Assembly (NCBI RefSeq): GCF_015206895.1
Contig: NZ_JADEXU010000019.1
Coordinates: 1-64,000, forward strand
Reading direction: 5' to 3'
From: Nostoc sp. LEGE 12450
GTDB taxonomy: Bacteria > Cyanobacteriota > Cyanobacteriia > Cyanobacteriales > Nostocaceae
DNA: 64,000 bases
This document shows, one piece after another, positions 26,497-33,749 of this stretch. The position numbers and the translations under genes are program-made. Below the pieces are notes generated by a model. It saw only the letters and a program-made list of their open reading frames with translations, had not been told where the DNA came from and ran no database searches. Within the stretch, counting starts at the first letter, position 1. Each line of letters starts with the position of its first letter.

Positions 26497-26615
26497 GTAA
26501 GTGGGCATAAATAACTGTCTTTGGGATAAGGCAATAGGCAATAGGCAATAAGTACAAGGGTTTTAGCCTAGTTCATTTTTTTACATAGTTTTATTTTATT
26601 GTGCCAACTTACTTA
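26494..26615 (+). repeat. MITE-like element, family 1 copy A
   Basis: 122 nt bounded by TAAGTAAGT and ACTTACTTA. The interior includes GGGATAAGGCAATAGGCAAT, GTACAAGGGTTTTAGCCTAG and ACATAGTTTTATTTTATTGT. It is closely matched by an inverted copy at 41798-41920, more distantly at 52447-52585, and partly near 62200-62246. No coding capacity. The left end overlaps the stop codon of the preceding gene. Confidence 0.75.
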
Positions 26616-26632
26616 AAATTAGTTGTCAAAGC

Positions 26633-27421
26633 TCAAAATGTGCCCTGAATAGCTCCGCCATCTACTTGCAGCATAATTCCATTCACAAAGGATGCGGCTG
26701 GTGAACTCAGAAAGACAGCAACATTGGCAAACTCTTCTGGTGTCCCAATACGACCTAAAGGAACTGTCGCACTAACTCTAGCAATTTCTGCTTCTTTTGT
26801 TTCACCACTTTTAGCAATCCGCGCGTTTATTAATTCTTCCACCCGTTCTGTATATGTCCAGCCTGGTAGAATGCTGTTGACGCGAATTTTATCGCTACCC
26901 AGTTCTTGGCTGAGAGTTTTAGTTAAACCAATCACTGCTAATCGAATGGAATTAGACAACACAAGATTTTCGACTGGTTGTTTAGTTGAGGTTGAGGTGA
27001 TGGTCAGAATCGCTGGTGCGGTAGATTGGCGTAAATAAGGTAAAGCGTACTTTACCAAACGTACAGCACTCAGCAAAGTCAAGTTGATCGAAGTTTCCCA
27101 AGTTGCCAAATCGATATCGTCAAAAGTACCTGCGGGTGGGCCTCCGGCGTTGGTAACGAGGATATCCAACCCACCAAATCTTTCCACTGTAGTATTAACT
27201 ACCGGCTCAATATCTACTTGACTGGTAACGTCTGCACGCAGAGATAGCACTTCTGTACCTGTTTCGCTTGCAATCTCCGCAGCAGTTGTGTCAATTAATT
27301 CACTACGGGCGCAGATGGCAACTTTTGCACCTTCACGGGCAAATTGCCTTGCTGTAGCTTTGCCCAAACCTTTACTAGCAGCAGTTATTAAGGCGACTTT
27401 GCCACGGAGTTGCAAATCCAT
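26633..27421 (-). CDS. Short-chain dehydrogenase/reductase with altered active site
   Basis: 262-residue Rossmann-fold oxidoreductase resembling FabG-type SDRs. The nucleotide-binding loop TAASKGLGKATARQFA (about 14-29), LRADVT and NAGGPP (91-96) are present, as is the C-terminal PLGRIGTPEEFANVAVFLSSPAASFVNGIMLQVDGG. The catalytic Y-x-x-x-K is absent: the segment reads ENLVLSNSIRLAVIGLTK. A subgroup of SDRs shares this change, so the reaction may differ from ketoreduction. It is the last gene of the minus-strand organosulfur-like block and lies about 20 nt after the nitroreductase gene, so it is probably cotranscribed. Confidence 0.82.
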   Translation of the reverse strand: MDLQLRGKVALITAASKGLGKATARQFAREGAKVAICARSELIDTTAAEIASETGTEVLSLRADVTSQVDIEPVVNTTVERFGGLDILVTNAGGPPAGTFDDIDLATWETSINLTLLSAVRLVKYALPYLRQSTAPAILTITSTSTKQPVENLVLSNSIRLAVIGLTKTLSQELGSDKIRVNSILPGWTYTERVEELINARIAKSGETKEAEIARVSATVPLGRIGTPEEFANVAVFLSSPAASFVNGIMLQVDGGAIQGTF

Positions 27422-27439
27422 AATCTTGATTTTTGTTAT

Positions 27440-28261
27440 TTACAGTAGCTTGAAGCCAAGGTGATTGAGAGCTTCCCGCAAGCGATCGCGTCCTCTCAAT
27501 GACTCAACAGTTGCGATCCTTTGGGCTGAGTGTTCTGACCAATCACCTGGGACATTCATCTTTTGTTCAGTATAGAATTCTTTGATGATCTCGTTGTAAT
27601 GAGCGATCGCTTCTTCTTGCTCTGACAATTTATAAGTTTCGCGGTGCAACACGGCTGATTGTGGCAATCTTGGCTTAATCGCTGCTTCTACCTCTGGATT
27701 CGGATAGCCTACACACAACCCAAATACAGCATACACAGAGGAGGGCAAATTCAATATTTCTGCTACCTCTTGCGGGTGGTTCCTGATTCCGCCGATATAC
27801 ACTGTTCCTAAACCGAGTGACTCGGCTGCGGCTGTTGCGTTTTGCGCCGCCAAAGCTGCATCAATTGTTGCCATCACAAACATTTCCAAGTATTCCAGCG
27901 CATCATGAGATATGCCGCGACTGTCAGCAACGTAACTTAGACGCGCCAAGTCTGCCAACCAAACCAAGAATAAAGGAACCTGCTTAATATGTGCTTGGTT
28001 TCCCGCTAATTTAGATAATTCTTCTTTGCGTTCTCGATCTTCAACTGCTACCACACTCCAGGTTTGTAAATTAGAGGAAGTAGATGCAGATTGGGCGGCT
28101 GCAATTAACAACTCCAGAGTTCCCTCTGGTAAAGGATCGGATAGATAAGACCGGATGGAACGATGAGATAATAGTGCCGTCAGAGAATCATTCCATTCAA
28201 TTTCGGGATTGAAGGGAATTTCACCGTAGCGCGATCGCAGTAGTTCTATAGGATTAGTCAT
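27440..28261 (-). CDS. NADPH-dependent nitroreductase-family flavoprotein
   Basis: 273-residue FMN enzyme of the NfsA/FRP nitroreductase family. It shows the N-terminal HRSIRSYLSDPLPEGTLELLIAAAQSAS, the central WLADLARL and the FMN/substrate segment AESLGLGTVYIGGIRNHPQEVAEIL...YAVFGLCVGYPNPE. The start at 28261 is chosen because GGGAG lies about 8 nt upstream; the frame is open further up. It is next to SDR and ssuA genes. A flavin reductase is needed by SsuD monooxygenases, so supplying reduced FMN is a plausible but unproven role. Confidence 0.85.
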   Translation of the reverse strand: MTNPIELLRSRYGEIPFNPEIEWNDSLTALLSHRSIRSYLSDPLPEGTLELLIAAAQSASTSSNLQTWSVVAVEDRERKEELSKLAGNQAHIKQVPLFLVWLADLARLSYVADSRGISHDALEYLEMFVMATIDAALAAQNATAAAESLGLGTVYIGGIRNHPQEVAEILNLPSSVYAVFGLCVGYPNPEVEAAIKPRLPQSAVLHRETYKLSEQEEAIAHYNEIIKEFYTEQKMNVPGDWSEHSAQRIATVESLRGRDRLREALNHLGFKLL

Positions 28262-28367
28262 AATCAACTCCCAAATTTTCCGATATTTTATTACTAACAC
28301 CAATTCCATCTGTAAAGGCATACATCTACACATGGTTATGCCTCTACAGCAAATTTATGATTCTGGT

Positions 28368-29489
28368 CTAAATCTTTGGTGAAAATGCGGCATATTGCTC
28401 TTGCGTTAGTACTCCATCTTTGACATTAACTTGTTTAGGAATCAGCTTCAACTGATAATATGTATCTGCAACCTTTTGTTGTAAAGCTATCAGATTATCA
28501 TCAATTGGCACAATTCCAAAAGTTCGCCTATTAGTAGCTTTTCTCATTGTTGCTATGTCAATAGCTAGCACAGATGATAGAGTTTGGGCTACCTCTTCTC
28601 TATGCTGTTTAGACCATTCTTCTAAGCTTTGAATTTCTTCTAAAACTGCCTTGACAGTTTGAAGATTTTCAGTGACAAATTTACGGGTTCCCAAATAATA
28701 TCCTCCCTGTTTATTAATTCCTGTCCCATCAATCAGAACTCTGGCTTTAGTAGCCTCTTGAGCGGCTGCATAGAACGGGTCCCAAATTACCCACGCATCT
28801 ATACTACCCTTGACAAATGCAGCGCGGGCATCAGCAGGTGGTAAATATTTCGGTTCAATATCTGTATATTTTAATCCCGCTTTTTCTAAAGCTTGGACTA
28901 ACAATAAATGGGCACTAGAACCCTTTTGAAAAGCAACTTTTTTACCTTTCAAGTCAGTAAGTTTTTGAATTGAGGAATTCTGGGGAACAAGAATTGCTGA
29001 ACCAGCAGGACTAGAAGCAATACCAGCGACGTAAGTTAATGATGCTCCTGCTGCTTGGGCAAATATTGGTGGCGATTCTCCTACGTGTCCGAAGTCAATA
29101 CTACCCACATTCATGGCTTCTAGCAATTGTGGTCCCGCCGGAAATTCGATCCATTCTACAGATATTCCATCTGGTGATAAACGCTTTTCTAAGACACCTT
29201 TGTTTCTCAGCAATATATTCGATTTCTGATAGCCAAATCTTAATACTGTGGCTTTACTGGAAGCAGAATTACTAACAGATGTCGCACTAGGATTAGAAGA
29301 ACTAACAGTCGATGGTGATGAACAGGCAGCAAAGAGTACGCTCAGACACAGCCCTGTAACAAAAGCCCCCGTAATTGGCAAAGGAGAAGAAAAGAATAAT
29401 TTGTGCTGGTTGTTAAATGGGATATTCCTGATTTTTACCAACGATATCCACTTGGCAATGAAACGGCGAAAGATTAGGTTAATCATCAA
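28368..29489 (-). CDS. ssuA: Aliphatic sulfonate ABC transporter substrate-binding lipoprotein (SsuA-like)
   Basis: Periplasmic binding protein of the SsuA/TauA/NrtA type. A lipobox (LSVLFAAC, C56) follows an unusually long N-terminus of about 35 residues. The mature part has VLRFGYQKSNILLRNKGVLEKRL, FPAGPQLLEAMNVGSIDFGHVGESPPIFAQAAG, KGKKVAFQKGSSAHLLLVQALEKAGL and AWVIWDPFYAAAQ, all typical of sulfonate binders. Matching permease (SsuC) and ATPase (SsuB) genes are not in the window, so it must use components encoded elsewhere. It lies in the same orientation as ssuD-like and cysteine-dioxygenase-like genes. Confidence 0.88.
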   Translation of the reverse strand: MMINLIFRRFIAKWISLVKIRNIPFNNQHKLFFSSPLPITGAFVTGLCLSVLFAACSSPSTVSSSNPSATSVSNSASSKATVLRFGYQKSNILLRNKGVLEKRLSPDGISVEWIEFPAGPQLLEAMNVGSIDFGHVGESPPIFAQAAGASLTYVAGIASSPAGSAILVPQNSSIQKLTDLKGKKVAFQKGSSAHLLLVQALEKAGLKYTDIEPKYLPPADARAAFVKGSIDAWVIWDPFYAAAQEATKARVLIDGTGINKQGGYYLGTRKFVTENLQTVKAVLEEIQSLEEWSKQHREEVAQTLSSVLAIDIATMRKATNRRTFGIVPIDDNLIALQQKVADTYYQLKLIPKQVNVKDGVLTQEQYAAFSPKI

Positions 29490-29595
29490 AATGATTTCTC
29501 TGAGCTATATCAATACTATAAACTCATAGGTTTACCGGAGTATATAAATAAATTCAGGTAAATTTGACCAACCGTTGGTCGAGCTAACAGGCATT

Positions 29596-29629
29596 GTGTT
29601 GGACGATGTTTTAAATCCCCGTCCAACAC
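29596..29629. repeat. Hairpin repeat
   Basis: GTGTTGGACG and CGTCCAACAC form a perfect 10-bp stem around a 14-nt loop, just outside the element at 29637-29759. It could be a transcription stop or a repeat; no T run follows. Confidence 0.55.
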
Positions 29630-29636
29630 CCAATAA

Positions 29637-29759
29637 GGTTCGGTTAAGGCAAGAGACGCGATAAATCGCCGTCTCTACAAAGGACTGATTATTGTAAAGA
29701 CGGCGATTTATCGCGTCTTTGCGATCTAGGGTGTGTCATCAAAAAACCTTATCCGAACC
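29637..29759. repeat. MITE-like element, family 2 copy A
   Basis: GGTTCGGTTAAGG on the left and CCTTATCCGAACC on the right form terminal inverted repeats. Inside are two inverted copies of a palindromic unit (AGACGCGATAAATCGCCGTC and GACGGCGATTTATCGCGTC) flanking ACTGATTATTGTA. Most of the interior is repeated at about 39461-39567. It lies between ssuA and the aldolase gene. Confidence 0.75.
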
Positions 29760-29875
29760 GTATTGATCCAACACCTGCCCTGTTGCCTATTGCCTGTTGC
29801 CTTTAATAAAAAGAATGGAAAGTGGAAAAACTAATACTTCCTCTGCTTATTATCCTAATATCAAAAAATATATTA

Positions 29876-30637
29876 CTAATTCAGCAAATCAGGTTCTTCA
29901 CGTACAATTCTGTCGTAAAGCGGCTGGAAACTGAACCACCCACTGATACGTGACCCCACTTGGGTTTGTGTCAAACGGGCTGTTTCGTGTTTGATAATAG
30001 TAGGTCTACCCGCAGCTTCTGCCAGCAGTTGGGCTTGGCACGATCGCTCTAAACTAATGTACCAAAAGGCTGCTTCATCTACCGTCTGTCCCACAGTTAA
30101 AATGCTGTGGTTACGGAGAATTATGGCTTTCTTTGGCCCCAAAGTTTGCGCCAGTCGTTGACCTTCAGAAGTTTCTAAAACCACACCTGTGAAATCGTCA
30201 AACAGCGCATGATCTTCGTAAAAAGCACATGAATCTTGTGTCAAGGGGTCAAGGAGACGACCTAAACTAGACCAGGCTTTACCATAAATTGAATGGGCGT
30301 GAGCCGCCGCGATGACATCAGGTCGAGCTTCATGGATTTGAGAATGGATGGCGAAAGCAGCTTGATTCACTTCAGCATCGCCTTTAACCACCTCACCTTC
30401 TTTGTTAACTAAGATCAGGTCAGAAACTCGGATATGACCGAAGTATGTTCCTAATGGATTGACCCAGAAATGGTCTGTAAACTCAGGATCGCGAGCCGTA
30501 ATATGGCCTGCGATTCCTTCACTGAAACCAAATTTACCAAATAGGCGAAAGGCTGCGGCTAGGCGTTGCTTGCGGTGCAGGCGTTCGTCTTCAACTCGCT
30601 CGAATACAGGGATTTGTGGTCTACTATACCTGGACAT
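29876..30637 (-). CDS. Class II aldolase/adducin-family protein
   Basis: 253-residue zinc-dependent class II aldolase-fold protein. The zinc ligands are H113 and H115 (AAHAHSIYGKAW) and a later His in ILRNHSILTVGQTVDEAAF; the substrate-side segment SEGIAGHITARDPEF is typical. Family activities include sugar-phosphate aldol cleavage, decarboxylation and dehydration; the substrate here is not known. The ATG at 30637 is chosen because GAGGAAAAAG precedes it; the frame is open upstream to 30811, but that part overlaps the cupin gene. The 14-nt overlap with the upstream gene suggests translational coupling. Confidence 0.85.
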   Translation of the reverse strand: MSRYSRPQIPVFERVEDERLHRKQRLAAAFRLFGKFGFSEGIAGHITARDPEFTDHFWVNPLGTYFGHIRVSDLILVNKEGEVVKGDAEVNQAAFAIHSQIHEARPDVIAAAHAHSIYGKAWSSLGRLLDPLTQDSCAFYEDHALFDDFTGVVLETSEGQRLAQTLGPKKAIILRNHSILTVGQTVDEAAFWYISLERSCQAQLLAEAAGRPTIIKHETARLTQTQVGSRISGWFSFQPLYDRIVREEPDLLN

Positions 30638-31295
30638 GTTCTTTTTCCTCTTCCTCTTTGCAGGGAGCGTTGGAATATCCAGAGCGAAAGGATTTGACGC
30701 TATCAGATTCTGGAATGAACTGGTGACGCAAGATACAACCAGTATCATTACCCAAAATATGAATAGATACAGATGCGCTCTGGGATGTAGTTTTGACGGC
30801 GTGGATATCACCGTCTGGGGGGAGAAGGCGGTAAATATCGCCTGGTTGAAGCCTACGCACTTCAGTTACTTGTAATTGTGCATGTCCTTCAGTATCGCCG
30901 TTATCTACACGGCGGTAGACTGTTTCTTCTTGATTGCCTTTGTATAAACCAATCAATCCCCAGGCTAAATGATCGTGGACGGGAGTCGTAGAAGCAGGGG
31001 GAATCACCAAACTGAAGACTGACAGAGAACGATCTTTGGCGCGATAAAGTAGCCACTGACCTATACCACCACCCATCTTGCTTTCGGGATTAATTTGGGC
31101 AAACTTTTCAGGTAGCCATTGCTGTTGGGCAAGCAGCTCTTGAAAATAGGGTTCTAATCTAGCGAGAGTTTGTGTGCGATCGCCAGCAGTGATAGCGCTA
31201 ATTTCTAGCACTGTTGCTACAAAGGATCGTAGTTCCTGACTCTCAATAAACCATTGGTCTTCTGGCAATGGTTCCAAGATAGTGTGGTTCGTCAT
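30624..31295 (-). CDS. Cysteine-dioxygenase-like cupin protein
   Basis: 223-residue cupin of the cysteine dioxygenase type I superfamily, which oxidises thiols to sulfinic acids with a mononuclear iron. The three-His site is visible: H107 and H109 in TPVHDHLAWGLIGLY and H165 in DGDIHAVKTT. Substrate could be cysteine, 3-mercaptopropionate or another thiol; the protein lacks enough features to decide. It sits between a sulfonate monooxygenase gene (with the IscB fragment between) and a class II aldolase gene that it overlaps, which argues for an organosulfur substrate. Confidence 0.83.
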   Translation of the reverse strand: MTNHTILEPLPEDQWFIESQELRSFVATVLEISAITAGDRTQTLARLEPYFQELLAQQQWLPEKFAQINPESKMGGGIGQWLLYRAKDRSLSVFSLVIPPASTTPVHDHLAWGLIGLYKGNQEETVYRRVDNGDTEGHAQLQVTEVRRLQPGDIYRLLPPDGDIHAVKTTSQSASVSIHILGNDTGCILRHQFIPESDSVKSFRSGYSNAPCKEEEEKEHVQV

Positions 31296-31359
31296 CTATA
31301 AACTCCTCATTTAGGGAGGCGACTAAGATTAACTAATTCGTAATTCGTAATTAAGTAAT

Positions 31360-31566
31360 TCAATTACGAGTGATTTTAATATTAGGGTGAATTTTGAAGC
31401 CAAGTTGCTCCAGTTTTAAATTAGATAAAGACTCCTTCAAAATGATAGTAAAGGGATATCGCTGGAATACGGTAGCTTTACCTTGTGACAATAGCAGCCT
31501 AGCATGGCTGATGCGTACTGGATACAATGGTTCTTGGTTGGCATCGAGAATCAATACTTTAGTCAT
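31360..31566 (-). pseudogene. Truncated IscB-like (RRXRR/PLMP domain) fragment
   Basis: 68 codons starting MTKVLILDANQEPLYPVRISHARLLLSQGKATVFQRYPFTIILKE. This is the N-terminal PLMP/RRXRR region of IscB-type HNH nucleases (consensus PLxPxxxARxLLxxGKAxVxRxxPFTI). The frame ends with LGFKIHPNIKITRN where the first RuvC motif (KxDPGSKTTG) should begin, with the catalytic Asp replaced by His. The HNH and remaining RuvC parts are missing. TAATTCGTAATTCGTAATT repeats begin right after the break. Non-functional as a nuclease; it could still encode a short protein. Confidence 0.72.
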
Positions 31567-31729
31567 GCAATTTTGAAATAATCAAATTATTTACAGCAGT
31601 CTTCAAATATTTGAGGCAGAGAATGGGGAGTAGTTAAATTACTTGAAAAGATTCTACGTACCTACTTTGTAGGAAGGCAAAGCGCATCTACGTTTCAAAA
31701 CACTAAGGTATTAATTAGGCAAAGCTGTA

Positions 31730-32851
31730 CTAAGCAATGACAGCTGCTTGTCGCTCCCGCCGTTGCACTTCTGCCCGGACTAGGGGAATCACATCACGAC
31801 CGTAAGCGATCGCATCTTCTAATGGATCAAATCCCCGAATCAATAAAGTCGTTACTCCAGCATCATAGTAATCCACAAGGGACTCTGCTACTTGCTCCGG
31901 CGTACCAACCAGGGCGGTAGTATTACCATAAGCACCAGTAGCGGCAGCTATTGGAGTCCACAAGCGCTTATCGAAAATTTCGCTTTCTTGAGCAAACTGT
32001 AATAAACGGCTGGAACCCACTGCTTCGGTACGTGCTGAATTCAAGTAGGGAGTTAAGGGTGGTTGATTGTCTGTTTTTGCCGCTCGAATTTCTTTAATAC
32101 GCGACAGAATTGAATGTGCCCGTTGCCAAGCCTTTTCCTCTGTATCACCCAAGATTGGCCGCAAAGATACACTGAACCGGGGCGATCGCTCCGGTGGTGT
32201 TACAGCTTTTACTTCACGTATCCGTTCTTTAATTGCTGCAATCGGTTCTCCCCACATCGCGTAAACATCACTGTGCTTTGCACCCACAGGTACTGCTGCA
32301 CCAGAAGCACCCCCAAAGTACACAGGTATATGGGGCTGTTGCAGAGGCTTCACATCTGAGTAAGCATCTTTCACCCGATAGAATTCGCCCTCATAATCGA
32401 AGGGAGTTTCATCTATCCACACTCGGCGCACAATGTCAAGATATTCATCTGTACGGCGATAGCGAGTATCATGGTCAAGCCAATCACCATCGCGTTGTTG
32501 TTCAGCATCGCTGCCACCTGTAATAATGTGTACGGCGATGCGACCATTAGTAAAATGATCCAAAGTTGCTGTCTTGCGTGCAAAGAGCGTAGGAGCCACA
32601 AAACCAGGGCGATGAGCGATTAAAAACTTCAACCGTTCTGTTGCAGCCGCCGCAAATGATGCCACAGTTAAGCTATCAGGGCCAGTTGAACCATAACCAA
32701 CCAGCACGCGATCAAAGCCACCATCTTCATGTGCTTGAGCAAACTTGCGAACATAAGCGGCATCTATGGAACCCCCAGTGATTGCAACTCTCGGCCCATC
32801 TAACTCAGATATTTGTCGCGTTCCAATCATTCCAATAAATTCAATCGGCAT
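31730..32851 (-). CDS. ssuD: LLM-class flavin-dependent monooxygenase (alkanesulfonate monooxygenase-like)
   Basis: 373-residue TIM-barrel monooxygenase of the bacterial luciferase family, closest to SsuD, which uses reduced FMN and oxygen to release sulfite from alkanesulfonates. Seen: [101 protein letters not shown] and [30 protein letters not shown]. Related enzymes can take dialkylsulfones or other sulfonates, so the substrate is provisional. It begins the minus-strand block; its start is only 19 nt from a 12-unit heptad repeat lying in its leader. Confidence 0.87.
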   Translation of the reverse strand: MPIEFIGMIGTRQISELDGPRVAITGGSIDAAYVRKFAQAHEDGGFDRVLVGYGSTGPDSLTVASFAAAATERLKFLIAHRPGFVAPTLFARKTATLDHFTNGRIAVHIITGGSDAEQQRDGDWLDHDTRYRRTDEYLDIVRRVWIDETPFDYEGEFYRVKDAYSDVKPLQQPHIPVYFGGASGAAVPVGAKHSDVYAMWGEPIAAIKERIREVKAVTPPERSPRFSVSLRPILGDTEEKAWQRAHSILSRIKEIRAAKTDNQPPLTPYLNSARTEAVGSSRLLQFAQESEIFDKRLWTPIAAATGAYGNTTALVGTPEQVAESLVDYYDAGVTTLLIRGFDPLEDAIAYGRDVIPLVRAEVQRRERQAAVIA

Positions 32852-32870
32852 GGTGCATCTCTTTTTACAT

Positions 32871-32954
32871 TGGGAATTGGGAATGGGGAATTGGGAATGG
32901 GGAATTGGGAATGGGGAATTGGGAATTGGGAATTGGGAATTGGGAATGAGGAAT
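32871..32954. repeat. Twelve-unit heptad repeat
   Basis: Exactly twelve consecutive 7-nt units: TGGGAAT (8 copies), GGGGAAT (3) and GAGGAAT (1). It lies just upstream of the ssuD start codon and so probably in its leader or promoter. Confidence 0.9.
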
Positions 32955-33612
32955 TGTTCTCCATTTACCCTTTCTACTTAAATAGTTGGAGGTAAGAAGA
33001 CATAGTGAAATTTCTGTTTCGGAATATTCTTTTTTCCAATACTTTTAATAACAGATCCTTGCCTGCACCAACCAGATTAAGAGCAAATTTTTTACATACA
33101 AGTTGGGCAGGTTTACTCTTAGAGTAATCGCTATACATTGACCCGAATAGCGTTAATTAATAAGCTATGAAGGGATTTGATTGAGTGTTGTGGCAATAAA
33201 AATAATAACTTTTTGAACTGGATCAACAACTTTTTTACTACTCCTTTGATTAAAGAAAAGATAAGAATGAGAGTCTAAAAGTAAACTCTAGAACTCTCGT
33301 TCTTACCACTCACTAGGGATTTTCAAGGATAGATCAGGCAATCTTGTGAAGTAATCTCACAATAATTCGTTGGATAGGTTTATTGTGCAGTTTTTTAGCT
33401 GTGATATTGATTTCCGTAAATACGGCAAGTCGGTCGGATAACCGTTGAATTAACTACAAGCAAAAATTATCACATACAAATTAAAAAAGCAATGGGCTAG
33501 CCTTTTCAAAGTGAGTAAAATTTTGGTCAATAAATTCCTCTTTCAGCTCTATACTCTGTGTCCTCTGCGCGGCAGTCGCTCATGGGGGAAACCCCCAAGA
33601 CCGCGCTGCCTT

Positions 33613-33651
33613 GCCTCTGTGGTTTAAAAAATACTTTTAAACCGCAGAGGC
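33613..33651. repeat. 17-bp perfect-loop hairpin repeat
   Basis: GCCTCTGTGGTTTAAAA pairs with TTTTAAACCGCAGAGGC (one G-T) around a 5-nt loop. The CCGCAGAGGCGCAGAGAG part is a dispersed repeat also seen near 6660 and 58320. Confidence 0.75.
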
Positions 33652-33749
33652 GCAGAGAGCGCTGAGAAAAGATAAGAGATTTTACGAGTTACCTTGAAAG
33701 GGCTACTGTTAGGGCAGACAAAGCTATACTTTGATTCTTGGGAGTTCCG

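Larger units (their letters stand above)
32852..33749. other. Long intergenic region rich in inverted repeats
   Basis: About 900 nt with no gene. Contents: the heptad array (32871-32954); TTACTCTTAGAGTAA (33114-33128); a 13-bp stem TAAGAATGAGAGT / ACTCTCGTTCTTA (33262-33305); CCGTAAATACGG near 33411; TGGGGGAAACCCCCA (33583-33597); and a 17-bp hairpin (33613-33651). It must hold the ssuD promoter and the 3' end of the pseudouridine synthase transcript. Confidence 0.65.

Noticed and set aside
30459-30875. 138-codon plus-strand frame
   Set aside because: Shadow of the class II aldolase and cysteine-dioxygenase-like genes on the other strand.
32871-32954. CRISPR-like array
   Set aside because: Units are only 7 nt and contiguous, with no spacers; these are tandem heptads. 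No array with spacers was seen anywhere.
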